The notes beneath the pieces were generated by a model that did not search any database, was not told the DNA's origin, and worked only from the letters and a program-made list of their open reading frames with translations. From Bondarzewia mesenterica (taxonomy: Eukaryota; Basidiomycota; Agaricomycetes; Russulales; Bondarzewiaceae): a DNA stretch of 48,500 nucleotides. The stretch spans positions 1-48,500 of the forward strand of contig SGPL01000234.1 in assembly GCA_004802705.1 (NCBI GenBank). Direction: 5' to 3'. The translations under genes were made by a program, and so were the position numbers. How positions within the stretch are numbered: position 1 is the stretch's first letter; each line of letters begins with the position of its first letter. Positions 1-9,689 of this stretch are shown piece after piece.

Positions 1-32
1 TTTTTATCGTCTGTTCATCACTCGCTCACAGT

Positions 33-646
33 ATGGTCGCATTGACGCGTTTCGCCGCCCTCGTTTCCGTTTTCACGGTAGGATCTGCGCTTGCCACACC
101 TGCGTCTGTCGTTCGCAGGTCATACAGCGGTGAAGGTGCGTCGGAGAGATTGTGTGCATCGCGAGGCATTTTGAACAAACTCTTGCCGCAGGGACTCTTT
201 ATGAACCTGGAGCGGGTGCGTGTGGGTTTAACAACCACGCCAGCGATTTGGTAGTGGCTGTATCATATGACATGTTGTCAGTAGTCCATCCCACCGCGCT
301 ACAACCGTATGCTGACTGAATGCTCGACAGCGGTGCTGGGAACAACCCGACCAAGTCCGTCCTTCGTCTCTGGGGACTGTCGTAGACTCATGAACATGCA
401 TTTCACAGCAACCCCATCTGCGGCAAGGAGGTCACGGTCAGCTGTACGTGTCTCAGATTTCGTATCGTCACATTCTTTGTGTGCTGATGGGACGCGCGTC
501 CAGTCCAAGGCAAGAGCGTGACGGCGAAGGTCATGGACCGCTGTGCGGCTTGCAATGTAGATGACCTTGATCTGTCGCCTGGGGCCTTTCAACAGCTCGC
601 GGACCCGTCGCTGGAGCGGATCGCGATCACGTGGGACTTTGCTTGA
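33..646 (+). CDS. Expansin-like (DPBB/RlpA-like) small secreted protein, copy 1
   Basis: Five exons can be placed with consistent phase: 33-135, 192-276, 331-354, 409-443 and 504-646, giving 129 residues. The N-terminus is a hydrophobic signal peptide followed by a dibasic RR, a possible Kex2 site. The mature part has the double-psi beta-barrel pattern of fungal expansin-like/RlpA-like proteins: a GTLYEPGAGACG-type opening, an NNPICGKEV segment, then QGKSVTAK, MDRCAAC and a Trp-Asp-Phe-Ala end. Family knowledge suggests a small secreted wall-associated or apoplastic protein; no enzymatic activity is established for this type. Compared with copy 2 it lacks four residues at the end of exon 2 (in frame) and has Ala where copy 2 has Gly in the C-x2-C motif, but no stop or frameshift. 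It is one of two tandem paralogues. Splice sites are inferred by comparing the two copies. Confidence 0.75.
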
Positions 647-1020
647 TCGTCGGGGGGGGGATATATCGTGAGAGAGACGCGTGCAGATACTCGAGCGCGG
701 GATGGGCGAGCCGTTCCGACGCTGAGAGCTGTAGTTTTGTCTTTTGAACAAGATTTATTCGGTCTTTGAGGAGTTGCTTCAATCGGTTGAGGGGCGTGCG
801 AAGGCTAATGACACGGCGGTTTGTGAGAGGCAAGTCGGGATCGCGCACTTCAGGTGTCGATCACTCTTGCGCGGCTGAATTGTATGAATTCATGCCTGTG
901 CAAATCTATCGGCACACGAACCAGCATGGCTCGATGCAAGCGTTTGTTTCTCGTACCACATATACAACGTGAGCCCGACAAGAAACGCCAGGAGTGAGAA
1001 TTTTGCCAGGAAGCATTGGG
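33..1020 (+). repeat. Direct segmental duplication, unit 1 (partner 2168-3160)
   Basis: Similarity between the two expansin-like loci is not limited to exons. Introns and about 370 bp of 3' flank also align, for example the stretches around 692-735 and 2848-2895, 850-910 and 2990-3040, and 925-1005 and 3060-3140. Unit 1 begins at or before the window edge. The alignment fades after about 1020. Its flank carries a G-run at 651-660. Confidence 0.7.
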
Positions 1021-2038
1021 CGGCCGTCGAGTGCTTTCGAACGCGACCAGAGAGCCGACAGTTAGCCTTATAGATCTGATTAAACGAAGCCCCATTGGCA
1101 GCGCGCCGCGCGTGACGTGCTTTGTACTCAGCTTGTCAGCGCAGACTCGCTGAGCTGGAATACGCTCTGCTGACCCTCGACATATTTCGTACACGGTAAG
1201 CACCCATTGTAGGAAGATGAAAATAGGACTTTTCGTCCTCTAACGCCTTGATCCAATTTCTAGAGTCTGGCACGCCAACAGTGCCGACTCTCGGCGTAAG
1301 TGTTCGCGTTCACATTTTATGTTATTTCACGGACCTTCGTTTGAAATCGCCAGGGGTAAGTAATGGAAGTTCTGTTCTTTTTCCTCCGATCCATCCTGCG
1401 ATTTTTGTATTCACCTCTGAGCTGCCAACAGCAACCCATTTTCTAGTTACCGACTATCATGACGGGGGACACGAAGTTTCCGGCGGCGCTTTCGACGAGT
1501 CTATGAATTTTAGTCGTTTGATGCATTGATGAGCGCGCAGAGTCTGGAAGGCCGTTCTCGAGCGACCCATCACACTGCATGCCCGGCGACCGTACGTTCT
1601 GGACACAAAAGCGACTTTTCCGGGTTTCGTTTGACGCTGAATGCATCACTGATCGTTCACCTCCTCGCGTCTTGTCACCATGGGACTTTGGTTTCGCTGG
1701 TGCATGCGATCGGGTCGCGCGGCCCTTTTGGGCGGCGATGGGGGCGTTTCTGCGAGAGCGGCAGTCTTGTCGTATGGTGCGTACGTGCGGCATCGGCGTC
1801 GGCAGTCTGGTGCGTGTTGGGTTGTCGCACGTTTGGGTTAGCGCTGGCGCTCATCCATCGATCTCTCCGGTGGTGCATTTTGCGCAACCGATGGTCCAGA
1901 CAAGATGTGAATGAATGCTATGTATCGGAGCTCTTGATGGTCTCGTATCTGCTGCGCAGATGGAGTATGCGCGAGCCCATCAACGCATCAATTGTCTGAC
2001 ACAGCAACGAGCATGATGCATACCCTTTTGTCCAGCCG
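1021..2038. other. Intergenic, no gene recognised
   Basis: Open frames of up to about 150 codons occur on both strands here, but none shows a recognisable motif or a consistent exon structure. They overlap one another, as expected in GC-rich DNA. I see nothing to support a gene. Confidence 0.5.
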
Positions 2039-2046
2039 CAGGTCCG

Positions 2047-2054
2047 GTATAAAT
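2047..2054 (+). promoter_or_regulatory. TATA box candidate for expansin-like copy 2
   Basis: A clear tataaata lies about 115 bp upstream of the ATG at 2168, followed by a pyrimidine-rich leader. This placement suits a fungal core promoter with a 5' UTR of roughly 80 nt. Copy 1 cannot be compared because the window starts 32 bp before its ATG. Confidence 0.55.
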
Positions 2055-2119
2055 ACGCTCGTGTCTGCAGGTTCGTCCTCATCCCGTTCACCTTTGTTTT
2101 TCTGTTTATTCCACTTCAC

Positions 2120-2150
2120 TTCTTTTTTTCTTCTTCTTCTTCTTCTTTTC
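2120..2150 (+). repeat. (TTC)n microsatellite in the 5' leader
   Basis: A CTTCTT-type tract of about 30 bp lies directly upstream of the copy 2 start codon. Pyrimidine-rich leaders are common in well-expressed fungal genes. Confidence 0.7.
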
Positions 2151-2167
2151 ATTCACTCACTTTCAGC

Positions 2168-2819
2168 ATGGTCGCGTTGACGCGTCTCGTCGCTCTCGTT
2201 TCTGTGTTCACGGCAGGATCCGTGATGGCTGCGCCTGCGCATCTCGTCCGCAGGTCGTTCAGCGGTGACGGTGCGTGTCGGAGAGGTTGTGTGCGTGCGA
2301 GGCACGGGCATTCTGAGCGAACTCGCGTACAGGCACTTTCTACGCACCTGGACTGGGTTCGTGTGGGATCAGCAACACCGCCAGCGATTTCATCGTTGCG
2401 ATATCGCACGATATGTTTGACACGTTCCCGTCAGTAGCCTATTCTATCGCGCTACGACCGTGTGCTGACGACTGAATGCGCGACAGGGGTGCCGGGCCCA
2501 ACCCGAACACGTTCGTCCTTCGTTTCTGGGGATGATGGCAGACGACTCACAGACGAACGTCCATTTTTACAGCAACCCGGTCTGCGGCAAGAAGGTCACG
2601 GCGAGCTGTACGTGTCTCGGATTCGTGTCGTCGCCATTTTTTGTGTGTGTGCTGATGGGACGCGTGCGTGGCCCAGTCCAGGGCAAGAGCGTGACGGCGA
2701 CGGTGGTGGACCGCTGCGCGGGGTGCAACACGAACGACCTCGATTTCTCGCCCGCGGCGTTCGATCAGCTGGCGGACCCGTCTCTCGGGCGGATCGCGAT
2801 CACGTGGGACTTTGCTTGA
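2168..2819 (+). CDS. Expansin-like (DPBB/RlpA-like) small secreted protein, copy 2
   Basis: Exons 2168-2270, 2333-2429, 2487-2510, 2573-2607 and 2677-2819 join in phase to give 133 residues. Residues 1-21 form a signal peptide, and RR at 28-29 could be a Kex2 site. The mature domain reads as a single double-psi beta-barrel: GTFYAPGLGSCG, an SDFIVAISHDMFD segment, NPVCGKKV, then VVDRCAGC, DLDFSPAAF and ITWDFA at the C-terminus. These are signature blocks of Agaricomycete expansin-like proteins. It is probably secreted and acts at a cell wall or host surface, though that function is inference from the family. It has a TATA box and a CT-rich leader of its own, unlike the usual pattern for a dead duplicate. 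Copy 1 lies 1.5 kb upstream in the same orientation. Confidence 0.85.
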
Positions 2820-3160
2820 TCGTGGGGAAGGGGACGCGTGCAGAGACTCGAGCGCGGGATGGGCGGGCCTGTTTCCGATGCTGAGAGCTGTAGTTTTGGT
2901 GTTTTGAACGTGATTTGTTTGGTGTTTGGGGAGTTGAGGGCGTGCTGAGTGAGGCTAACCTAAGTGAGAGGCGAGTCGGGATCGCGTGCTTGAGGTGTTG
3001 ATCGCTCTTGCGTGGCTGAAGTGTATGAATTGATGCCTGTGCGAGTATCGATCGACACGGCTCGATGCAAGCGTCTGTTTCTCGAGCCATACAACGAGCG
3101 CCCGAGAAGAAAACCGAGGATTGAGAATTTTGCCTGGAAGGATGGGGGCGTTGCCAAAGG
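2168..3160 (+). repeat. Direct segmental duplication, unit 2 (partner 33-1020)
   Basis: This is the second unit of the expansin-like duplication. Intron positions and phases are identical to unit 1, and the downstream flank is also shared. The flank after the stop codon has short indels relative to unit 1, showing that the duplication is not recent. Confidence 0.7.
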
Positions 3161-3416
3161 CGATGTGCTCGCTGGCGAGGGCGACCCAATAGAGACGGGA
3201 CGTTTCCTGGATGGCGAGCGCACGGGAGGGGTCTCGACGACCGTCGGCACTGCACCATGGGCGACGCGTCGATGCCCCATGTGCGAATCCTGCATCCGTG
3301 CTCAAGCATGCTTTCCCGCGCCAGACCCAACCCCGCTGTGCGGAATGGAGGAACGTCGAGAGGCGTGTTGATTTGATGGGTCGTCGGCTTGGACTCGAGG
3401 TCCAAGCTGGGGCCGT

Positions 3417-4650
3417 TTGAAATTGAGGGTACGCAGAGGGACCTGTGTAAAGGTGTTGATACCGTATTGTGAGTCTCGTGACAAGCTTTCAAGGCGTCAG
3501 TGCGAGCCATCGGGCGGGGAGATCTGAGATGGCAGGATGATCGCTGGAGTGGGATCGAGAGCGATCGCTGGAGCAATGTCGGGCATATCAGAGGCCGTGG
3601 GAATCACTGCTCTCTCTCGCGACCACGACGACCACGATGGATTACCGCACAGAATATGCTTACCGTCCTATCAACGATCCCGCTCCTGTCGACCCCATCG
3701 CACGCACGCATTTCGAGGAGCTCAGCCGCTACCTCGCTTTCATCTTGGCCACAGGTGGTCTCACCCGCAGCGTACCCACTCCCTTTCCAGAACCCGCCGG
3801 TTGCCGCATCCCCGCGCGGCAGGCGCTCATCCGCCTCACCCGGCAACAGTTCCAGGAGCTGTCCACCGACGTCTACGACGAGCTCGCCCGTCGAAAGAAC
3901 GACTCGGACACCAGAAAAGGTGCGCCTCTAGATCTCTTCCCCCCNTNCGCTCGTTCTCATCGCCCTCCAAGCTCCAGTCCCCTTCCTTCCCGTCCGCGAC
4001 GACTTTCACCTCGACCGCAACCGAGCCCGTCAGAATCTCGCCACAGTCTCCACCGCCCGCTTCAAGGACCTCTCCGTTGACGTCTACTACGAACTCGCCC
4101 GCCGTTACCCGGAACTCAAAGAAGAGGTAACCTTCCTCCACCTGTCACCCCGTCGCTCCACTCACCTCCGTCGTCCCCCTCCAAGGCATCCTATTCGTCC
4201 ATGGCGTTCCCGGCATCCATGTACGGTGAAATGTACGATGAGGACTCTCCCGAGGTCCTCATCTCGTGCGTGTTGCCTTTTGCCAACTTTTTCTGCTGAG
4301 AAAGTCGGGGGCTGAAACTGTCCGTATCACGTTGACGCGTTTGTCGCTCACGGGACGAGGATGGGCGCGTCGTTTTTTGCCATGTACTTCTGCTGAATGT
4401 AATCCCTCATGCACGTCTGCGCGTTCCCGTGGCGACCCGCGCGTGAAGAATCGCGTCGTCAGTCTCTTTCGTGAAGGAACGTGAACACGTTCTCGCGCTG
4501 GCGGGCTCCTCGCCCTCACGCGTTTAATGCGTTCGGCGTCGGCGCTCGCAGCAATGCACACGCCGATCCGACTCGAATGGATATCTATTTAGTCTCCCAT
4601 CAAGTTTGGACGGAATGCTTTTTCTCTGTCAACACGTGCGATTGTCACCG
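3417..4650 (+). repeat. Tandem segmental repeat, unit A (SHD mini-gene)
   Basis: The unit runs from the ATTGAGGGTACGC motif near 3420 through the SHD mini-gene and about 350 bp of 3' flank. Unit B starts at 4651 with the same motif. The first ~140 bp, including the GCCATCGGGCGGGGAGATC block, recur in degraded form upstream of SPA2 near 10255-10350. This shows that the unit descends from a copy of the SPA2 5' end including its upstream region. Confidence 0.75.
3637..4299 (+). CDS. SHD-only mini-protein A, derived from the Spa2 N-terminus
   Basis: Exons 3637-3754, 3791-3919, 3978-4126 and 4186-4299 join in phase to 169 residues. The product has the DYRTEYAYRPINDP leader and the two Spa2-homology repeats: ARQALIRLTRQQFQELSTDV, with its YDELARR end, and a second copy with RFKDLSVDVYYELARRYP. 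The SHD (GIT/Spa2) domain binds partners in polarisome-type scaffolds, MAP kinase kinases in yeast Spa2. Everything C-terminal of the SHD in Spa2 is absent, and the frame ends in a short tail finishing FANFFC. The ATG equivalent to SPA2's (3576) is out of frame, so I start at 3637. Intron 1 would be only 36 bp. Two unresolved bases (N) lie in intron 2. Whether it is expressed is unknown. Confidence 0.55.
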
Positions 4651-4811
4651 TTCGAAACTGAGGGTACGCCAGAGGGACCTGTATGAAGGGGTTGGATACC
4701 GTGTTGTGAGACCCGGGACAAACCTTTGGAGACCTCGTCAGTGCGGGCCATCGGGCGGGGAGATCTGAGATGCCATAGACGTCGATGATCGGTGGAATGG
4801 GATCGAGGGTG

Positions 4812-5075
4812 CAATAATAGTCCATAACTGGACAAATGTCAATGTCTGATGTACATGATACGCCCTTTTTCATATCACTACATTCTCTTCGAATATCTAG
4901 CATGGGACTCAATACTGCAATATCTGAGAGGGGTTAGATATAGCACCATCTTCGTATATCAACTCAAATCTACCAAAATCATGACATTTGTATGTATATC
5001 TTGGGAGATATAGCTAGATCTACGCAGATTTCGCACCTGATGGGTTTTGGAATGAGTTTTGTCCAATAAAGACCC
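4812..5075. mobile_element. Candidate MITE-like insertion
   Basis: An AT-rich segment of about 260 bp interrupts the tandem repeat: the flanks GATCGAGGG and ATGTCGGGCA are near-contiguous in unit A. Its ends are imperfect inverted repeats: gtccataactggacaaa near 4820-4836 against the reverse complement of ttttgtccaataaagac near 5057-5073. There is no coding capacity. The inverted ends and length suit a non-autonomous DNA transposon, but no clean target-site duplication is visible. Confidence 0.4.
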
Positions 5076-5077
5076 TC

Positions 5078-5805
5078 ATGTCGGGCACATCAGAGACCGT
5101 GGGAATCATTGCCATGGGCGTCGCCTCTCTCGCGATGAATTCCCGCACAGAATATGCTTACCGTCCGATCAACGATCCCGCTGACGTCGACCGCATCGCA
5201 CGCACCCATTTCGAGGCGCTCAGCCGTGATCTCGCTTCCTACTTGGCCAAAGGTATTCTCTCATCCCTCTTCCAGCCGCAGAGTGCCCACATCGCGTTGC
5301 AGAACCCGCCAATTCCCGCCCCACTGCACGGCAATCGCTAACCCAGCTCACTCGGCAGCAATTCCAGGCGCTGTCCACTGACGTCCACGACGAACTCGCG
5401 CGTCGAAAGAACAATGCGGACACCCACGAAGGTGCGCAACCCCTCACCCGTCCTTGATCCCTCTCCACCCTAACGAGTCGCAGTCCCCTGCCTTCCCCTT
5501 CGCGATGACGTTCATCCCAAGCACGACCAAGCCCCTCAGAAACTCGCCGCATTCTCCACCGCCCGCTTCAAGGACCTCTCCGGCGACGTCTACCATGAGC
5601 TCGCCCGCCGTCACCCGGAACTCAAGGACGAGGTCATCTTCCTCCACCTGTCACCCCGTCGCTCCACTCACCTCTGTCGTCCCCCTCCAAGGTACCCTAT
5701 TCGTCCATGGCGTCCCCGGCATCCGTGGATGGCGACACGTACGACGAGGACTCTCCCGAGGTCCTCGTCTCGCGCGCGTCACCTTTTGTCAACTTTTTCT
5801 GCTGA
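5078..5805 (+). CDS. SHD-only mini-protein B, derived from the Spa2 N-terminus
   Basis: Exons 5078-5252, 5303-5431, 5484-5632 and 5692-5805 give 188 residues without stops. Unlike copy A, the start MSGTSETVGIIAMG is in frame and matches the start of Spa2 (MSEISETVGTIAMG at 10331). Two SHD repeats follow, the first ending FQALSTDVHDELARR and the second RFKDLSGDVYHELARRHP. A few normally conserved SHD positions differ (Tyr to His twice, Arg to Pro before QKL), so binding may be altered. The end, SPEVLVSRASPFVNFFC, is shared with copy A and is not found in Spa2. All four exons have kept phase through several substitutions, which argues for some selection, although the age of the duplication is unknown. 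A competing or regulatory role toward Spa2 is speculation. Confidence 0.6.
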
Positions 5806-6160
5806 ACGAGTCTGGGGCTGAAACTATCCGTCTCACGTTGACGCGTTTGCCGCACAAGGATGGGCGCGTCGTGTTTTGCCATGTACTTCTGCTGAATGCT
5901 CTCCTCACGCACATCTGCGCGTTCCCGTGGCGACCCGCGCGTGAAGAATCGCGTCGTCAGTCTCTGTCGTGAAGGAATGAACATGGATTCTGAAGAGGTT
6001 CTCGTGCTGGTGGACACCCTCTTCGTCGCCCCCATGCCTTACATGCACTCAGCGTCGCTACTCGCAGTGATGCACACGCTGATCCGACTCGAATTGATAT
6101 CTATGTTATTGATGTCTCCCATCAAGTTTGGACGGATGATCGAGATGAATGCCTTTTCCT

Positions 6161-7383
6161 CTGTCAGTAAGTACCCGTGCCGTCAAATGCAGAGCGACAC
6201 CGTGACACCAAGGCAGACAGTACATAAGTCCCGGCACTGCAAATGTGGGCATCTAAACGACCGCCCAAGGTCTCCGACTTTGGCATACCACCGGGTGCCG
6301 ACGCCATAGAGACCGTGAAAACCCCAACTGAATCTCCATGGAGGCGCGCATTCTGAACGAGCGGTCGATTTTTTGCTGCTTGAAGAAGAATCCGTGGTCA
6401 TGGCCGGTCCGATACCAGGGAACGTCGCGTCGAAACACATGTCTCCAGGTCGTTTTGGGTGCTGGAGAAGGACTGCTCTGGGGCTGAGAGCCGTGCGGCG
6501 GGGTGTCTGAAGGTGGAAATAGGATCGCGGGAGTCGCTGAGGACGGATGGACGGTTTCGACGCGCGTATCGGGCACGGACGTGGTGTGTCGAGCGTGGAG
6601 CGCGGGACTCCAGGGATGCCTGTGGTGCAGCTGCGGTCACTGATCTCGTGTGATTACTAGGATCCCGTATGTTTAAGAATGAACGTCACCGCCTCGCAGC
6701 TTCGCTTGGGACGAGGGCTGTCAAAGAAAAGACACGTCAATGCAGTGGCGGAACATGAGAATATGAACGTCATCCCGGCGGAGGCGACGTGGCCAGTGCT
6801 GCGAGTTGCACCTGTGACAACGTCCATGCGAGCATCCGGTCTGAGTCTCCCAGAGGCATGTTCGTGGATACGTCGTTCCACCGACGCGCGTTGGGATGTC
6901 CTTTGGACGGGGTCCTCGTGCGCTTGACTCGGCTTCGCTGTGGTATCCAAAGCGCTTCCTGCGGCGACCAACACATCATGGGCTCGCTCTCGAGAAGGTT
7001 GATTGCGGGGCCACGAAAGCGGGAGCTCAATCGGATAGCCACGATCCACTATGATGTTGAGCGGGGTGGCCTGACAGGCGTCGGTGTCGCGCGTTTTACG
7101 AGCGGTGCCCTACCGACTCGAATCTGCAACGACAGTTCTGGTTCTGGTGGGGAGAAACCTGTGCCTTCGTGGACGGTCATTGACATGGGCGGCAGCTGGG
7201 TCGGTGCGATGACGGGGAGATTGCGCATGATGAAGACGGCGATGGCAGCGAGTGCTGCGGGTTCGCGTTGGCGGTGGCAATCAAACGGGGAGCTATAGGT
7301 GGATGGGATGGAGTGAGCTGCGAGTCGTGGTGACGGAGGTGCGTCCGGGGTCGTCGAAATGGGAAGTGGGCTCGGTTCGGCTC
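6161..7383. other. Intergenic or decayed sequence, no gene recognised
   Basis: Several overlapping open frames of 80-170 codons occur on both strands, but none has a recognisable domain or a convincing start and splice structure. The stretch may contain old gene remnants, but I cannot support any. Confidence 0.4.
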
Positions 7384-7585
7384 GGGCATCGAGGACGGGG
7401 TATGTCTCGACGGCACCGGGACTCCCGCGTCGAGACGCTGTTTGACTCGGTCGACGTGCGCCTCCTCATCCATCCATCGCCCAACTGCGGCGACTGGTCG
7501 CAGCCGCAAGATGAACAAAGATAGACTGTGACTTGTCCTCATGGTGCCGTCGACCCTCGGTCAGTTTCGTCAGTCGATCATGGAG
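7384..7585 (+). repeat. Dispersed direct repeat R1 (partner 9373-9653)
   Basis: The block starting GGGCATCGAGGACGGGG, through GAGACGCTGTTTGACTCGGT, AAAGATAGACTGTGA and GTGCCGTCGAC, recurs in the same order at 9373-9653. R1 is shorter by internal deletions. In one frame both copies encode an ETLFDSV segment, so this may be an exon of an unrecognised gene. The pair brackets the APH-like pseudogene. Confidence 0.6.
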
Positions 7586-8292
7586 CTGAAGCCCTCATAA
7601 ACAGAACGATTGTCTTCTGTGTGAGGTCTGCAAAGGAGACTACTGAAGACCTTCTTGAAGACTCAGAGACCGGATCTGCTGCTTGTCCTCCATGAACTAC
7701 CTCGAGGCTGGCATTATTGGTGCAAAGACCGATTTGGTGGGCGCGAACCTGAGCGATGGACCGCGTCTCAGTGCATCTCGACTTGAAACAGGCTCAACAA
7801 CGCTTCTCTGGGACGGCATCCACCACGGAGACTGTGACGTTCGAACCCCCCATTCCCCGCTCGACACTGCCTACCACGCCTTTTATGTTCTTCGCATACC
7901 TCGGGCGAAGAAGGTGAATCACTCCCGTTCAAGAAGGACGAAAAGCCGCCTGAGACGTCCAAGCAGTCACCGCAGCACACATGGTACGCTTGCATACTCT
8001 AGGACTCAATTCAGCGCTGAAACTCTACCAGGCCAACTTGCCATGGCAGATCGTCCAACTCGTCGCACATTTTCGACCTCAAAGCCATAGGCACGACCCA
8101 GCTAGAACCCGCCGAAGTCGATGTGTGCAAAGGCGGCCAGACGACCGTCGCCGAAATCAAAGCTCAGTCCTCCACCCACGATAGCACATCTGATTCAACA
8201 GTTCGTCTATACTCAACCCTCGAGGGACATTGAGGGACATTGTGGAAGTTGTGACTTGTCGCTTTTGCTAGACTGACGCATTTGACGAAGCC
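7586..8292. other. Region upstream of APH pseudogene, no gene recognised
   Basis: One plus-strand frame at 7683-8090 is open for 135 codons, but its composition and lack of motifs do not convince me. Frame changes near 7910 would give a hydrophilic segment containing FKKDEKPPETSKQ, hinting at a decayed gene. I do not recognise it. Confidence 0.35.
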
Positions 8293-9141
8293 ATGCTTGA
8301 CCGTCATACCGACGCCGAGCTGATTCTGTTCGTCAAAAATGCTCCGCCCCTTGTCACCACGAGGGTCGAACCCACAAAGGCCTTGTCTCACGGCCTCCTG
8401 GCCAAGTTTGTGTCCGGTGGAAAGTGCCACGATGAAATCTCAGCGCTCGAGTATGCGCGGACACTCGGCGTCAGAGTACCTGCCGTGCGTCGCGTAGTGC
8501 TTCGGGATGCTGAATGGTGTTCCTACATCATCATCATGGAGCGTATCCATGGGCGGACGTTGGAGGAGCTATGGCCTAAGATCGAATGGTGAAGGACCCT
8601 CTGGGTAGCGTGGCAGTTAAGGCGCTCCCTACGGACTGTGCATGCGGTCACTTCTCAAACGGCGGGCGGACTGTCATCGGGTGTATTCCGTTCCCCGTGG
8701 TTTGAAGGCTTGTACGGGCCCGTGCGCCACGCCTCGCCAGTGGCTTCCGTGGGGCACCTTAACTGGCGGCTTTTAAGCTGCCGATCCGCTCGCTTCAAAC
8801 CACGCCCCGATCTGGTATTCGAGCCTTTGCACGAATACGTCTTTATCCATCAAGATCTCGCACCTCGTAACATGATCGTTGACGCACGGAACCGGCTGTG
8901 GATCGTGGACTGGGGCTACGCGGGATTTTATCCCGCATATGTGGAGGACACGGCGATCGAGACCTCCGCGATGCCGTGGATCTACGCCTCGTCTTGGCGG
9001 GCGAGGTGGCTGGGCCTTTCACGGTGGATCGCGACGGATCCGGCGGGTCCTCACAAGGAGCCGTTCAGGTCGCTGGCGGAGGTGCACCACCGGTCGTGCA
9101 TTTATGTCATCGATAGATCGCCGTACTCTGAAGGGCCGTAG
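8293..9141 (+). pseudogene. Aminoglycoside-phosphotransferase-like kinase, premature stop
   Basis: A single frame of 282 codons carries the APH/choline-kinase fold signatures common in mushroom genomes: an N-lobe block ending YIIIMERIHGRTLEELWP, the catalytic loop HQDLAPRN (His186 to Asn193, catalytic Asp188) and the metal-binding LWIVDWGYAGFYP (Asp206). A TGA at 8590-8592 (codon 100) sits where the pattern EW-stop-RTLWVAWQLRR indicates a lost Trp (TGG to TGA). The frame is otherwise intact for 182 codons after it, so inactivation looks recent. A tiny intron skipping the stop is conceivable, but I see no suitable splice pair. In fungi these kinase-like proteins belong to large, uncharacterised families; real antibiotic phosphorylation is not implied. 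Confidence 0.7.
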
Positions 9142-9372
9142 GAGTATTTCTCAGTCCGGTAATTTTCATCGCTTTACGCTTCTGGCGATGCTCGTACTGG
9201 TGCGTCTTGTGTTCTAACGGCGTGATTCGTTGGCAGGATCTGACAAGCAGGGGCAAGAGTTTTGCGATCAAGCCGGATACTTCTGTTTGCGCGAGACGCA
9301 GTGATCGATTGCGTTGAACCGTACCGCGGTGTCTTCACCGCTAGGCCACCTGTATCGTGGACCGTAGACTCT

Positions 9373-9653
9373 GAGCATCGGGGACGTGGCATGTCTCGAT
9401 GGCATGCAACGGCGCGGAGCGTTTCTCGTCCCGTCTCGAGACGCTGTTTGACTCGGTCGCCGTGCACCTCTACAGAGACCTCCATCAACCCAACCAAGGC
9501 GAACGACTGGCCGCATCGTATGAAATCAGCATCTGCCACAGTAAGCCGCGAGGTGAGAAAGATAGACTGTGAAGACGGGCTTGATAGTCCCCACGACGCA
9601 TGTGTGCCGTCGACGGTCGCCCCCAGTCAGTTTTGTCATCCGATCAGGGAGTC
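9373..9653 (+). repeat. Dispersed direct repeat R2 (partner 7384-7585)
   Basis: This is the longer copy of the R pair. A frame through it reads SSRLETLFDSVAVHLYRDLH and continues with QPNQGERLAASYE before a plausible GTAAGC donor, so R2 preserves more of what may be an ancestral exon. No family is recognised. Confidence 0.55.
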
Positions 9654-9689
9654 GCCTTGCGAGATCCTGCACGTCATCTGTAGGTCGCA

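Larger units (their letters stand above)
4651..6160 (+). repeat. Tandem segmental repeat, unit B (SHD mini-gene)
   Basis: This is the direct continuation of unit A with the same order: upstream block (4651-4810), SHD mini-gene and shared 3' flank (for example 5815-5970 matches 4312-4480). It differs by an extra AT-rich segment of about 260 bp at 4812-5075, a likely insertion. The end is placed where similarity to 4640-4650 stops. Confidence 0.7.

Noticed and set aside
299..751. 150-codon minus-strand frame over expansin-like copy 1
   Set aside because: Antisense shadow of the spliced plus-strand gene, whose paralogue at 2168 confirms the coding strand.
2800..3576. 258-codon minus-strand frame
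   Set aside because: Ser/Pro/Arg-rich with no recognisable domain. The corresponding region of the first duplication unit has no matching long frame.
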